A stretch of DNA of 64,000 nucleotides from DASVBE01 sp963770375 (GCA_963770375.1 CAVYPM010000019.1:1-64000), one strand, 5' to 3'; positions 47,835-57,807 are shown, numbered from the stretch's first letter. Notes: a model not told the origin generated them from the letters alone. Numbers and translations: made by a program.

Positions 47835-49208
47835 CTACTCGCCGGCGTCGTCCGGCTCGCCGTCGCCCGCGCCCGCCTGGGCGGCCTGGGCGGCCTGGCG
47901 CAGCGCGGCCAGGTCGACGGTGCGCCCGGACTCGTCCTTGATGGCGGCCCGCTCGGAGAGCAGCGTCATGGCCTTGGACCGGAGGATGTCGTTCACCACC
48001 GAGCCGAGCTGACCCCGGTCGGTGAGCTCCTTGGCCAGCCGGTCGGGTGCGACACCCATCCGGTAGGCCTGCTCGGTCACGTAGGCGCTCAGCTCGTTCT
48101 GGTCGACCCCGAGCTCCTCGGCCTGGGCCAGCTTGTCCAGCACGAAGCCGGCCTTCACCGACCGGCGGGCGTCGGTGTCGAACTGCTCGTCCAGCTCCTC
48201 CTCGGTGGTGCCGGCGGCCTCCAGGTAGGCCTGGCGGTCCAGGCCGCTCCGGCGCAGCCGGTCATCCAGCGCCCGTTCGCGCAGCTCGGTCTCCTCGCGG
48301 ACGAGGGTCTCCGGCAACGGCAGGTCGAGCTGGCCGAGCACCGCGTCCAGGGCCCGCTCCCGGGCCTGCTCCGCCTGGCTGCCGCGGCGCATCGCGGTCA
48401 GCTGGGCGGTGGTCGCGCTGCGCAGCTCGTCCAGCGTGTCGAACTCGCTGGCGGCCTGGGCGAACTCGTCGTCCAGGTCCGGCAGCTCCTTGACCTTCAC
48501 GCTGTGCACGGTGACCGTGACGTCGGCCTCCTGGCCCGCGTACTGGCCGCCGGCCAGCTCGGTGCGGAACGTCTTGGTGTCGCCTGAGCTCATCCCGGGC
48601 AGCGCCTCGTCCAGGCCGTCCAGCATGCTGCCGCTGCCGACCTCGTAGGACAGGCCGCTGGCCTGGGCGTCCTCGACCGGGTTGCCGTCGACGCTGGCCG
48701 ACAGGTCGATCGACACGTAGTCGCCCGCCTCGACCGGCCGGTCGGTGCCCTTCAGCGAGGCGAACCGCTCGCGCAGCGCGCCCAGGTACTCATCCACCTG
48801 CTCGTCGGTGACGTCCGCGTCGTCCACGGTGACCGGCAGCCCGTCGATGTCGGGCAGGTCGAACTTCGGCCGCACGTCGACCTCGGCGGTGAACGTCAGC
48901 TCCTTGCCGTCGTCCAGCTTGGTGATCTCCACGTCGGGCTGGCCGAGCGCGAACATCTCGTGCTCCTGCAGGGCCTTGCCGTACAGCTCGGGCACCGCGT
49001 CGTTGACCGCATGCTCGAGCACCGCGCCGCGGCCGACCCGCTGGTCGATGACCCGCGGCGGGACCCGGCCCGGCCGGAACCCGGGCACCCGTACCTGCTT
49101 GCCCACCTCCCGGTACGCGTGGTCGAGGTTCGGCTTGAGCTCCTCGAACGGGACCTCAACGGTCAGGCGGACCCGGGTCGGGCTCAGCTCCTCGACGTCA
49201 GTCTTCAC
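47835..49208 (-). CDS. tig: Trigger factor
   Basis: Ribosome-associated chaperone and prolyl isomerase of 457 residues. The ribosome-docking signature is QVRVPGFRPGRVPPRVIDQR (about 38-57), followed by the FKBP-like domain (AGDYVSIDLSASVDGNPVED) and the C-terminal arm domain. The tail is acidic (AGDGEPDDAGE). First gene of the tig-clp series. The 295 bases upstream, to gntK, contain its promoter region and dispersed repeat copy 3. Confidence 0.95.
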   Translation of the reverse strand: MKTDVEELSPTRVRLTVEVPFEELKPNLDHAYREVGKQVRVPGFRPGRVPPRVIDQRVGRGAVLEHAVNDAVPELYGKALQEHEMFALGQPDVEITKLDDGKELTFTAEVDVRPKFDLPDIDGLPVTVDDADVTDEQVDEYLGALRERFASLKGTDRPVEAGDYVSIDLSASVDGNPVEDAQASGLSYEVGSGSMLDGLDEALPGMSSGDTKTFRTELAGGQYAGQEADVTVTVHSVKVKELPDLDDEFAQAASEFDTLDELRSATTAQLTAMRRGSQAEQARERALDAVLGQLDLPLPETLVREETELRERALDDRLRRSGLDRQAYLEAAGTTEEELDEQFDTDARRSVKAGFVLDKLAQAEELGVDQNELSAYVTEQAYRMGVAPDRLAKELTDRGQLGSVVNDILRSKAMTLLSERAAIKDESGRTVDLAALRQAAQAAQAGAGDGEPDDAGE

Positions 49209-49369
49209 GCCGGTACTACTCCTCGGATTATCGCCAGGAAGACGGGCTCCCCGGCGCGGGCAATGGGGTGATCACGCACGGCTACGGCCGCCCAGTCTAG
49301 GGCAGATGCACACAGCGCCTGGGTCTTACCGTATCGCCCCCAACGCCGGCGAAGCCGCACCAGCGGCTA

Positions 49370-49503
49370 GCCGCCGGCGGAGCCGGCCAGCGAGCGCAGG
49401 GCCGCGGCGCTGTTTTCCTGACGAGCGATGAGGCGCGACGAAGGAGCGCCGAGGGAGCGAGGAGGGAAGGCAGCGCTCATAGCGGCCCGGAGCGCTGCGC
49501 CAG
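49370..49503. repeat. Dispersed repeat, copy 3 (after gntK)
   Basis: Nearly identical to 32646-32786 over about 135 bases, from GCCGGCGGAGCCGGCCAGCG through GCGCTGTTTTCCTGACGAGC to CAGCGCTCATAGCGGCC. It ends at the gntK stop, so on the minus strand it directly follows gntK, just as copy 1 directly follows rodA. The remaining bases of the 49209-49503 gap show nothing recognisable apart from the expected tig promoter. Confidence 0.85.
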
Positions 49504-50007
49504 CTAGCAGAGCCAGCCTGTGATGACGGAGACGATGTCTGCCGGGTCCTGGCCGGCCCGCAGCACAAGCATCCGTATTCCGTAATCCTCGTCCGGCTGC
49601 GGGGGCTCGAGCGTTTCCAGCTGGCTGTCCAGCAGCGCGGCGGGAAAGAAATGCCCGGCCCTGGCGGCCAGCCTGGTCTCTCCCTCGGCGCGGCTGATGA
49701 GCAGGAACACCATCCGGGCCGCGGGCCGGCCGCCGAGCAGCCGGGCCCGGTAGGCGCGGCGCAGCGCGGAGCAGGCGAGCACCGCGGACTGCCCGGCGGC
49801 GGTCTGCTGGTCCATCCAGGCGGTGAGGGCGGCCAGCCAGGGCTCGCGGTCGGCGTCGGTGAGCGGCAGGCCTGCCCGCATGCGGGCGACGTTGGCAGCT
49901 GGGTGGAACCCGTCGCCGTCCGCGAACGTCCAGCCCAGCCGCGCCGCCAGCAGGGTGCCGACGGTCGTCTTGCCGCTGCCGGACACCCCGGCCACCACTA
50001 CGATCAT
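49504..50007 (-). CDS. gntK: Gluconokinase
   Basis: Phosphorylates gluconate to 6-phosphogluconate. It has 167 residues: P-loop VAGVSGSGKTTVGTLLAARL at the N-terminus, FADGDGFHPAANVARMRAGL (substrate region), CSALRRAYRARLLGG and GHFFPAALLDSQLETLEPP, all diagnostic of the GntK/IdnK family. It is a single gene without a transporter or regulator beside it. Confidence 0.93.
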   Translation of the reverse strand: MIVVVAGVSGSGKTTVGTLLAARLGWTFADGDGFHPAANVARMRAGLPLTDADREPWLAALTAWMDQQTAAGQSAVLACSALRRAYRARLLGGRPAARMVFLLISRAEGETRLAARAGHFFPAALLDSQLETLEPPQPDEDYGIRMLVLRAGQDPADIVSVITGWLC

Positions 50008-50158
50008 CGGTTCCGATCGTAGGGGGCGGCGGGCTATTTCCCGAGCCCGGCGTGTTTAGGCCGGCTCATCCGGGTGACCAGAGGCAGGTGCGCCGGCCAG
50101 CCCGGGTCCCCCTGGGCTTGCCGCGCCGGCGCAGCCGTACGGAGAAGGAGCCGCAGTC

Positions 50159-50410
50159 GTGACCATCGCCGGAAGCATCATCCTGATCGTGGTCGGCGCC
50201 ATCCTGCGCTTCGCGGTGACCTGGACCGCCAATGGCATCGACATCCACGTGGTCGGCGACATCCTGATGGCCGGCGGTGCGGCCGGCCTGATCATCACGC
50301 TGATCCTGATGTACACCCGGCGCAGCCGCAGCGCCGCCCCGGGCGAGCCGCCGGCCGAGGTGTATGAGGAGCGCCGCTACACCGACCGCTACACGGACCG
50401 CCCGTACTGA
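50159..50410 (+). CDS. DUF6458 small membrane protein
   Basis: An 83-residue protein starting at GTG 50159, with GGAGAAGGAG upstream. It has two membrane segments (SIILIVVGAILRFAVTWTAN and DILMAGGAAGLIITLILMYT) with GIDIHVVG between them, which matches DUF6458. The cytoplasmic tail is charged and carries a short YTDRYTDR repeat. Function unknown. Confidence 0.75.
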   Translation: MTIAGSIILIVVGAILRFAVTWTANGIDIHVVGDILMAGGAAGLIITLILMYTRRSRSAAPGEPPAEVYEERRYTDRYTDRPY

Positions 50411-50415
50411 CCGGC

Positions 50416-50457
50416 CCGTGCTGAACAGACCGTGCTGAACAGACCGTGCTGAACCGA
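50416..50457. repeat. Three tandem 14-bp repeats
   Basis: CCGTGCTGAACAGA occurs twice, followed by CCGTGCTGAACCGA, right after the DUF6458 stop codon. It is non-coding and lies before a strong hairpin. Confidence 0.8.
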
Positions 50458-50473
50458 CAGCGTTCAGCCAGCT

Positions 50474-50514
50474 AGCCGTCGGCCGCGCCTGCCGTGCAGG
50501 CGCGGCCGACGGCT
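50474..50514. terminator. Bidirectional terminator hairpin
   Basis: AGCCGTCGGCCGCGCCTGC and its perfect complement are separated by CGT, giving a 19-bp stem with a 3-base loop. It lies between the convergent DUF6458 and hydrolase genes, so it is well placed to end both transcripts. No T tract. Confidence 0.8.
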
Positions 50515-50539
50515 GCCCGTGGTTAGCTGCCCGTGGTTA
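50512..50539. repeat. Two tandem 14-bp repeats at the hydrolase stop codon
   Basis: GCTGCCCGTGGTTA occurs twice in direct succession. The second copy supplies the TAA stop (plus-strand TTA at 50537-50539) of the alpha/beta hydrolase. The first copy overlaps the hairpin by three bases. Confidence 0.75.
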
Positions 50540-51229
50540 GCCGAGCGCTTCCGCGGCGGCGGTGATGAGCTGGGCGGTCTCGCCGGGGTGCGAGACCATC
50601 GCGAGGTGGCCGGCGTCAACCTCGACGGTGGTCGCGCCCATCCGGCTGGCGAACAGCCGCTCGGCGTCCGGCGGGATCGCCTGGTCCCCGGTGGCGACCA
50701 TGTACCAGGACGGGCGGGACTTCCAGGACGGCGTGCCCATCACGTCGGTGAACGACGAGCCGGCCAGCGGCTGCTGGGCGGCGTGCAGCACCCGGGCCCG
50801 GACCGGGTCGACGCCGGACGCGAAGTGCTTGACGAAGTCGTCCTCGGGCAGCCAGATGAAGCCCTGCGGGTCGGTGAACAGGTGCTCGAGCGCGGGCGGC
50901 GGGGGGCCCTGGCCGAGCAGCGCGCCCAGTGACTCGCCCTCGTCGATCCCGAACGCCGCGATGTAGACCAGGCCGGCCACGTTGGGCGCGTCCGCGCCCA
51001 GCGCGGTGATGATCTGGCCGCCGTAGGAGTGCCCGGCCACGATCGCCGGGCCGTCCTGGAGGTCGAGCACGTGCCGCAGCCGGGCCACGTCGTCGGCCAG
51101 CGCGGTCAGCGGGAACTGCGGTGCGGTCACGTGGTAGCCGTCGGCCTGGAGCCGCTCGATGACGCCGCTCCAGCAGGAGCCGTCGGCCCAGGCGCCGTGC
51201 ACGAGAATGACGTTGGCGGGGGCGCTCAT
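50537..51229 (-). CDS. Alpha/beta hydrolase
   Basis: A 230-residue soluble hydrolase starting at ATG 51229. The oxyanion region is VILVHGAWADGSCWSGVIER, the nucleophile elbow GHSYGG (in PAIVAGHSYGGQIITAL), and the catalytic His lies near the end in VEVDAGHLAMVSHPGE. It resembles proteins of the salicylate-esterase/EstC type that are common in actinomycetes; natural substrate unknown. It is transcribed divergently from the LuxR-type regulator at 51344, with 114 bases between them, and is a candidate target of it. Confidence 0.88.
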   Translation of the reverse strand: MSAPANVILVHGAWADGSCWSGVIERLQADGYHVTAPQFPLTALADDVARLRHVLDLQDGPAIVAGHSYGGQIITALGADAPNVAGLVYIAAFGIDEGESLGALLGQGPPPPALEHLFTDPQGFIWLPEDDFVKHFASGVDPVRARVLHAAQQPLAGSSFTDVMGTPSWKSRPSWYMVATGDQAIPPDAERLFASRMGATTVEVDAGHLAMVSHPGETAQLITAAAEALG

Positions 51230-51343
51230 GGCAGGGTGTCCCTTCGGTTGGGATGGCGGGGTCACCGCCATGCTGGGCCGTGCCGATGGCGGCGGGGTAT
51301 CCGCATGTTGACTGCACCTCGAACGGCGTGGAGGGTTCCTTGA

Positions 51344-54269
51344 GTGGCCAGTGACCGCGCTGGGCCGACGGGGCTGGTCGGCCGGGATGGCGAGCTGGCC
51401 CGGCTGGGCGGTCTCGTGGACCCGCCGCCGGCCCGCAGCGAGGTGCTGGTGCTGCTGGGCGACGCGGGCGCGGGCAAGACTGTCGTGCTGGACGAGGTGG
51501 CCCGGCGGGCCGCGGCGGCCGGGCTGGCGGTGCGGCTGGCGGCCGGCCGGGAGTCCGAGCAGGACCTGGCCTTCGCCGGGCTGCATCAGCTGCTGCGGCC
51601 GGTGCTGGGCCGGGTGGCGGGCCTGCCGGCCCGGCAGGCGGACGCGCTGCGGGGGGCGTTCGGGCTGGCGGACGAGCCGGTGCCGCCCGACGCCCTGCTG
51701 ACCGGGCTGGCCGTGCTGACCCTGCTGTCTGACCTGGCCGGGGAGCGGCCGCTGCTGGTGGCCGTGGACGACGCCCAGTGGCTGGACCGTGGCTCGCTGG
51801 ACGCGCTGGCGTTCGCCGCACGGCGGTTCGGGGACGAGCGGCTGGTCCTGCTGGTCGGGGTCCGGGGCGCGGTCCCGCCCGCGGGGTTCGAACGGGACTT
51901 CGCCGAGCTCCGGCTTGCGCCGCTGAGCAGGCAGGATGCGGGCGGCTGCTCGACGCCCAGCCGCGGCCGCCGCGCGGGCGGGCCCGGGAGCAGGTCCTGG
52001 CGCAGGCCGCGGGCAACCCGATGGCGCTGATCGAGCTGTCCCGTGCGATTGCCGCCGACCCGGCCGCCGGGCGGCGCTGGGCGGCTGAGCCGCTGCCGCT
52101 GACCGACCGGCTGACCGCGCTGCTGGCCGCGCAGTTCCGCGGGCTGCCGGGTGCGTCGCGCGAAGCGCTGCTGGTCGCGGCGGTGGCGGACAGCGCGGAC
52201 GGGCCGACGGCGGAGGCGGGAGGCGGGGCGGCCCGGCCCGGCGGGGTGGCGGGGATGGCCGGGGCGGCAGGGGCGGCGGTGCTGCCCGGTCTGCCCGGGC
52301 TGAGCGCGGGGGCGCTGGCCCCGGCCGAGACGGCGGGGCTGATCCGGGCGGCGGCCGGGCGCGGCCCGCAGTTCACCCATCCGCTGGTCCGCTCGGCGGT
52401 GTACCACGCGGTGCCGTTCGCCGACCGGGCCGCGGCGCACCTGCGGGTGGCGGGGGCGCTGCGGGACCAGCCCGACCGGTACGCCTGGCATCTGGCCGCG
52501 GCCGCGCTGGAACCCGACGAGCGCACGGCCGCGCTGCTCGAGGAGACCGCCGCGGTGGCGCAGCGCCGGGGCGGGGCCGCCGCGGCGGCCCGGGCGCTGG
52601 AGCGGGCCGCGCAGCTCAGCCCCGCGGAGCCGGACCGGGCCCGGCGGCTGCTGGCCGCGGCCGGGCTGGCCCGGCAGGCCGGCCAGGCCGACTGGGTGCG
52701 CGAGCTGTGCACCGGCGTCCTTACCCTCACCGCGGACCCGGGGCTGCGGCTGGCCGCCCGGCTGTCCATCGGCTGGGCCCTGGTCTGGTCCGATCAGCAC
52801 GCCGGCGCGCTGGCCGCGCTGCTGTCCGTGGCCTCGGACGCGGCCGGGCCGTGGCCGGAGGCGGCCGCGGATGCGCTGGTGCTGGCCGCCACGGTGGCGT
52901 ACCAGACCGGCGGGCCGGCCGACCGGCAGGCCGTGCTCTCGGCCATGGACCGGATCCTGGTTCCGGCCGGCCAGGCGGCGCCGGCGGTCCCGGGGCTTCC
53001 CCGGCGAGCACCGCCTGTGGATCCGCGCCTGCGCCTTGCCGGCCGGGCAGCAGGCCGGGATACGGCCGCTGCTGCACGAGATCGCCGCCGGGGCGGTGCG
53101 CGATCATTCCCTGGTCGGCGCGGCCGCCTGGCTGCTCGACGAGACCGAGCTGGCGGTCCGCCTGCTCCGCGAGGCGATCAGCAGACTGCGTGCGCCCGGG
53201 GTCCGCAGCGCGAGCGGCGCGGTGCTGTCCGCCCTGCAGTGGGCCTGTATCGACAGCGGCCGCTGGGACGAGGCGCTGGCCGCCGCCCGCGAGGCCGGCG
53301 ACGCGGCGGCGGCCTACAAGATGGAGTCGGTCGCGGCGTCGGCCGACCTGGCCACCGCGACGGTGCTGATCCTGCGCGGCGACCACGACGCGGCGCGGCC
53401 GCTGCTGGCCCGGGCCGGGGCGACCGTCGACGCGGCCGGATACCGTGCCTTTACGGCCAGGACCCGGCACGCGGCGGGCCTGTCGGCCCTGGCGCAGGGC
53501 CGTTACGCCGATGCGTATGACCAGCTCAGGCTGCTGTTCGGGGCGGACGGCGGGCCACTGCACCATCACGTGTCGTACCTGGGCCTGGCGGACCTGGCGG
53601 CGGCCGCGGCCCGCGCCGGGCACCGCCGCGAGGCCCGCACGCTGCTCGACCGCGCGCTGCCGCAGCTGGCCGCGGCCGGCGGGGCAGGCACGGCCGGCGT
53701 GCCCGGCGTGCGGCGGCCGGCGGGCGGCCGGCCCGCGGCTGGCCCAGCTCATCGCCTTGGCCCGCGGGCTGCTGGCCGCGCCCGCGGACGCCGAGCCGCA
53801 TTTCGCCGCGGCCGTCGCGGACCCGGCCGGGGCGGCGTGGCCGTTCGAGCGGGCCCAGGCTCAGCTCGGCTACGGCGAATGGCTGCGCCGCCAGCGCCGC
53901 ATCAACGACGCCAAGCCCGTGCTCACCGCCGCGCTGGAGACGTTCCGGCGGCTCGGCGCCGCGCCGTGGTCCCGCCGGGCCGAGGCCGAGCTGCGGGCCT
54001 GCGGGGTGACCGCGACGGCCCCGGACGGCGGCGGCCTGGCCGCGCTGACGCCGCAGCAGCGCGAGATCGTCGTCCTGGCCGGCCGCGGCCTGACCAACGG
54101 CGAGATCGCGGACCGGCTCTACCTGTCGCCCCGCACGGTCGCCTCCCACCTGTACCGGTCGTACCCGAAGCTGGGGATCGCCGGCCGCCACCAGCTCGCC
54201 GCGCTGATCGCCCGCTCCGGCACGGACCCCGGCGCGGCACCTGGCCCGGCCCCCGGCGCGGGGCTATGA
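51344..54269 (+). CDS. Large LuxR-family (LAL) ATPase regulator, frameshifted
   Basis: An AAA-ATPase regulator of about 970 residues. The Walker A is LLGDAGAGKTVVLDEVARRA (about 39-46) and Walker B LLVAVDDAQWLDRGSLDALA (about 145). A long helical tetratricopeptide-like middle part follows. The C-terminal LuxR helix-turn-helix is LTPQQREIVVLAGRGLTNGE, then IADRLYLSPRTVASHLYRSY. It starts at GTG 51344 after GGAGGG. The frame changes near 51950, 52990 and 53720; the fragments join logically (for example FPGEHRLWIRACALPAGQQA after the second). These regulators sense ligands through the helical region and activate neighbouring genes; the ligand is unknown. Its last bases overlap the convergent dehydrogenase. 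Confidence 0.87.
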
Positions 54270-55283
54270 ACCAGCCCGCGGGTCGACGTGGATCTTGGGA
54301 CCCAGGCCCGCGCCCGGCGGGCGGTGGCCGGCCAGCACCTCGCTGACCTCGCCGAGGGTGACGGTGGCGCCGACCAGCGGCCGGGGGTCGACGCGCTGCG
54401 CGGCGAACGCCTCGATGGCCGCGTCGATGCCGCCCGAGCCGGACAGGATCCCGGTGACGGTCACGTCCTTGAGCGCGGCGACCCGGGTGTCGATCAGGCT
54501 GGGGCGGCCCGCCAGCCCGATGTACACCACGCGGCCGGCCGGCTCGACGAGGTCGAGGGCCAGGGCCGGCAGGTCCGCGGCGTTGGTGGCCTCGACCACG
54601 GCGTCGAACGGCAGGTCAGGGAGGGTGTCCTGGGTCCAGACGTGCGTGAAGCCCAGGCTGCGCACGAACTCCGCCGAACCCGTGCGGGGGCCCATCAGGT
54701 GCACCTCGGCGCCGTCCGCGCGCAGGTACAGCGCGACCAGGGACCCGATGGCGCCGGGGCCCATCACGAGGATCCGCTCGCCGGGCCGGGCGCGCGCGGC
54801 CCGCGCCGCGCGCAGCGCGTTCGCCCCGGGCTCGACCAGCGCACCGACCGTCTCGCCGATCCCGGCGGGCAGCGCGTGCAGGGACGAGACGGGCACCGCG
54901 ACCTGCTCGGCCAGCGCCCCCGGGCGGCCGCCGCGGACGCCGACCTCGGTGCGCTGCGCGCACACGTGCTGGTGACCGCGCTGGCAGCGGCGGCAGGCGC
55001 CGCAGCCCAGCATGGTGTCGCCCATGACCCGCTGGCCGGCCCAGGCCGGGTCGGCACCGGGGCCCACGGCCCGCACGGTCCCGCACCACTCGTGCCCCAG
55101 GCGCATCGGATAGCTCGCGTGCCCCTGATGCAGGTAGGCCATCTCGCCGGTGAAGAACTCGGTATCGGTGCCGCACAGGCCGACCCGCTCGACGTCGATG
55201 ACAGCTTCGCCCGGCCCCGCTACGGGCGCCGGGATGTCCTCCACGCCGCCCTCCCCCGGCCCCCGCAGGACATAAGCCCTCAC
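54264..55283 (-). CDS. Zinc-dependent alcohol dehydrogenase-like (MDR) protein
   Basis: A medium-chain dehydrogenase of 339 residues starting at GTG 55283. The catalytic zinc site is VGLCGTDTEFF and GHEWCGTV, the structural zinc lobe has the four Cys of CGACRRCQRGHQHVCAQR, and the coenzyme loop is VMGPGAIGSLVALYL. It resembles the sugar/threonine dehydrogenase branch (glucose or sorbitol dehydrogenase-like). It converges on the regulator with a 6-base overlap, and the 117 bases upstream separate it from the divergent membrane protein. Confidence 0.87.
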   Translation of the reverse strand: MRAYVLRGPGEGGVEDIPAPVAGPGEAVIDVERVGLCGTDTEFFTGEMAYLHQGHASYPMRLGHEWCGTVRAVGPGADPAWAGQRVMGDTMLGCGACRRCQRGHQHVCAQRTEVGVRGGRPGALAEQVAVPVSSLHALPAGIGETVGALVEPGANALRAARAARARPGERILVMGPGAIGSLVALYLRADGAEVHLMGPRTGSAEFVRSLGFTHVWTQDTLPDLPFDAVVEATNAADLPALALDLVEPAGRVVYIGLAGRPSLIDTRVAALKDVTVTGILSGSGGIDAAIEAFAAQRVDPRPLVGATVTLGEVSEVLAGHRPPGAGLGPKIHVDPRAGS

Positions 55284-55400
55284 CGGGCCGCCGCCCCGGG
55301 TGCCGCCGCCCGGGCAGCCGTGATCCGCTGACGCTGCATGATCAGACCCTGGCACGAACCGTACGGGAACAAGAATGGGCCCAGTGGAAAGGAGGCCGCC

Positions 55401-56243
55401 GTGACCACACGGAACCGCGGCGACGGGCAGCTCAGCACCGGCGCCCCCGCGACGTTCGTCGACCGCGTGCGCCCGGACGGCGTGCTCGTCCGGTGGGAGT
55501 CCCGCCACCACCGCAAGCACCAGAAGCCAGCCGTCGGCTCAATGTGGTGGGCGCCCAGGGCACGCGGATGGTGGATCGCCATCCTGTTCGCCATCGGATC
55601 GCTGCTATTCGCTATCGGCTCGGTGCCCGGGTACGCCAGCGCGGTCGGGGTCGTTGGGGACACGGTCACCTACTTCATCGGCTCGCTGTTTTTCACCACG
55701 GCCTCGTTCCTTTCCTACCGGGAGGCGGTCGACGCCGCCCCGGCGGCGCTGAATCCCGCGCACCGGCGCTTCTTCGTCTACCAGCCCGGGCGGATCGACT
55801 GGTGGGCGACCGCGGTGCAACTCGCCGGGACCGTGTACTTCAATGTCAGCACCGGGCTCGCCATGGTGACCAACCTGTCCGCGCAGGCCGCTCACCGGCA
55901 CGTGTGGCGGCCCGATGCCATCGGCTCGGTCTGTTTCCTGGTTTCCAGCGCGCTGGCCTGGTACGAGATCTGCCACGGCTGGATGGCCTGGCGTCCCCGG
56001 TCGTGGTCCTGGTGGATCACCCTGGCCAACCTGGTCGGGTCCGTCGCCTTCGGCGTTTCCGCGGTGGCCGGTTACGTCAACCCGGTGACCGGCCAGGTTC
56101 ATAACGCCGGACGGGCCAACACGCAGACCCTGATCGGCGCGGTCTGCTTCCTCATCGGTGCCGTGCTGCTGCTACCCGAACGCACCGAGGAGGTCAGCGG
56201 CCAGGTGATGGCGCCTGCCGCTGGCTCCGCCAGCGGCCCATGA
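55401..56243 (+). CDS. Multi-pass membrane protein, YrhK-like segments
   Basis: A 280-residue protein starting at GTG 55401 with a strong AAAGGAGG site. About six to seven hydrophobic segments are visible, for example WWIAILFAIGSLLFAIGSVP, DTVTYFIGSLFFTTASFLSY and TLIGAVCFLIGAVLLL. The repeated 'IGSLLF/IGS.FF' pattern recalls the YrhK domain, tandemly duplicated. Function unknown. It lies upstream of glutamate decarboxylase in the same direction, with 163 bases between, so the two may be related in acid or osmotic response; that is inference from position only. Confidence 0.6.
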   Translation: MTTRNRGDGQLSTGAPATFVDRVRPDGVLVRWESRHHRKHQKPAVGSMWWAPRARGWWIAILFAIGSLLFAIGSVPGYASAVGVVGDTVTYFIGSLFFTTASFLSYREAVDAAPAALNPAHRRFFVYQPGRIDWWATAVQLAGTVYFNVSTGLAMVTNLSAQAAHRHVWRPDAIGSVCFLVSSALAWYEICHGWMAWRPRSWSWWITLANLVGSVAFGVSAVAGYVNPVTGQVHNAGRANTQTLIGAVCFLIGAVLLLPERTEEVSGQVMAPAAGSASGP

Positions 56244-56406
56244 CCGGCCACTGCCGGCCGGAGAGACCGGCCGGGCCACTTTTACCCCTGCACGGGGGAT
56301 GCTACGTCCGGCCGCAAGATCTGGAATCGAATCATGAAGCGGCTCACGAGCGTGCACCCGCTGCCGAGAGAGAACTGGTGTGGCCTCAATCAAGGGGATG
56401 GTAAGT

Positions 56407-57807
56407 ATGGCGTTGCACGAGCGTGACGTGATTCGTGACCAGATGGCGGACTGTGTGTTCGCCGACCGGGATCTGACCAGGCCGGTGCCGAAGTACACGT
56501 TCCCGCAGGAGGGGACGCTGCCGCGGGATGCGTATCAGCTGGTGGCTGATGAGCTGATGCTCGATGGGAACGCGCGGCAGAATCTGGCGACGTTCTGCCA
56601 GACGTGGGAGGAGCCGGAGGTTCTGGCGCTGATGGCGCTGTCGGTCAATAAGAACATGATCGACCGGGATGAGTACCCGCAGACCGCCGAGATCGAGCGG
56701 CGGTGCGTGCACATGATGGCGGATCTGTGGAATGCGCCGGAGGCGGCCAACACGGTGGGGGCCTCGGCGATCGGGTCGTCGGAGGCGTGCATGCTGGCCG
56801 GGATGGCGGCCAAGTGGCGGTGGCGGGCCAGGCGCCGGGCCGCGGGCAAGGGCACCGAGACGCCGAACATGGTGTGCGGGCCGGTGCAGGTGGTGTGGCA
56901 TAAGTTCGCCCGGTACTGGGACATCGAGATGCGTGAGGTGCCGATGTCGCCGGGGCACTACGCGATGGATCCGGCGGACGTGCTGGCGCGGGTGGATGAG
57001 AACACGATCATGGTGGTGCCGACGCTGGGGGTCACCTACACCGGCGCGTATGAGCCGGTGGCGGGCATAGCGGCCGCGCTGGACCAGCTGCACGCCGGCA
57101 CCGGCCTCGATGTTGACATTCACGTCGACGCGGCCAGCGGCGGTTTCCTGGCGCCGTTCTGCGCGCCGGAGGTGGCGTTCGATTTCCGGCTGCCCCGGGT
57201 GAAGTCGATCAGCGCGTCGGGGCACAAGTTCGGCCTGGCCCCGCTGGGGGCCGGGTGGGTGGTCTTCCGGGACGTGGCCGAGCTGCCCGGGGACCTGATC
57301 TTCCACGTGAATTACCTGGGCGGGGACATGCCGGTGTTCCAGATCAACTTCTCCCGCCCGGCCGGGCAGATCATCGCGTCCTACTACAACTTCCTGCGGC
57401 TGGGGTTCGACGGGTACCGCAAGGTTCACATGTCCTCGTATGAGATCGGCCAGTACCTGGCCGCCGAGATCGTCAAACTCGGGCCGTTCGAGCTGCTGTG
57501 CGACAGCAACCCGGACACCGGCATCCCGACGGTCACCTGGCGGATCCGCGAGGGTGCAGGACCCCGGGTACACGCTGTTCGACCTGGCCGACCGGCTGCG
57601 CACCCGCGGCTGGCAGGTGCCCGCCTACACCCTGACCGGCACCGCCGCCGGCATCGCGGTACAGCGCATCCTGGTCCGCCTCGGCGTCAGCCGGACATGG
57701 CCTCCCTGCTGCTCGACGACTTCCGCGACGCCGTCGCCCACTTCACCAGGCACCCGGTCACCGTGTCCATGACCAAGGAGGAATCCGGCGGGTTCAGCCA
57801 CCTGTAA
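56407..57807 (+). CDS. gadB: Glutamate decarboxylase, frameshifted twice near the 3' end
   Basis: A PLP enzyme converting glutamate to GABA with uptake of a proton. ATG 56407 has AAGGGGA upstream; an in-frame GTG at 56380 is less likely. Diagnostic segments are KYTFPQEGTLPRDAYQLVAD, the TVGASAIGSSEACMLAGMAA cofactor phosphate-binding region, HVDAASGGFLAPF, and the PLP lysine in SISASGHKFGLAPLGAGWVV (about residue 274). Near 57555 and 57690 the frame changes twice; the middle fragment YTLFDLADRLRTRGWQVPAY and the final DMASLLLDDFRDAVAHFTRH then fit. The end GGFSHL is typical of the family. About 465 residues when corrected. Confidence 0.93.
   Translation: MALHERDVIRDQMADCVFADRDLTRPVPKYTFPQEGTLPRDAYQLVADELMLDGNARQNLATFCQTWEEPEVLALMALSVNKNMIDRDEYPQTAEIERRCVHMMADLWNAPEAANTVGASAIGSSEACMLAGMAAKWRWRARRRAAGKGTETPNMVCGPVQVVWHKFARYWDIEMREVPMSPGHYAMDPADVLARVDENTIMVVPTLGVTYTGAYEPVAGIAAALDQLHAGTGLDVDIHVDAASGGFLAPFCAPEVAFDFRLPRVKSISASGHKFGLAPLGAGWVVFRDVAELPGDLIFHVNYLGGDMPVFQINFSRPAGQIIASYYNFLRLGFDGYRKVHMSSYEIGQYLAAEIVKLGPFELLCDSNPDTGIPTVTWRIREGAGPRVHAVRPGRPAAHPRLAGARLHPDRHRRRHRGTAHPGPPRRQPDMASLLLDDFRDAVAHFTRHPVTVSMTKEESGGFSHL

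Noticed and set aside
49326..49568. Short open frames inside the dispersed repeats (peptides with RCLPSSLPRRSFVAP)
   Set aside because: The same peptide-like reading appears only because the repeat is conserved as DNA; no start signal or codon pattern supports translation.
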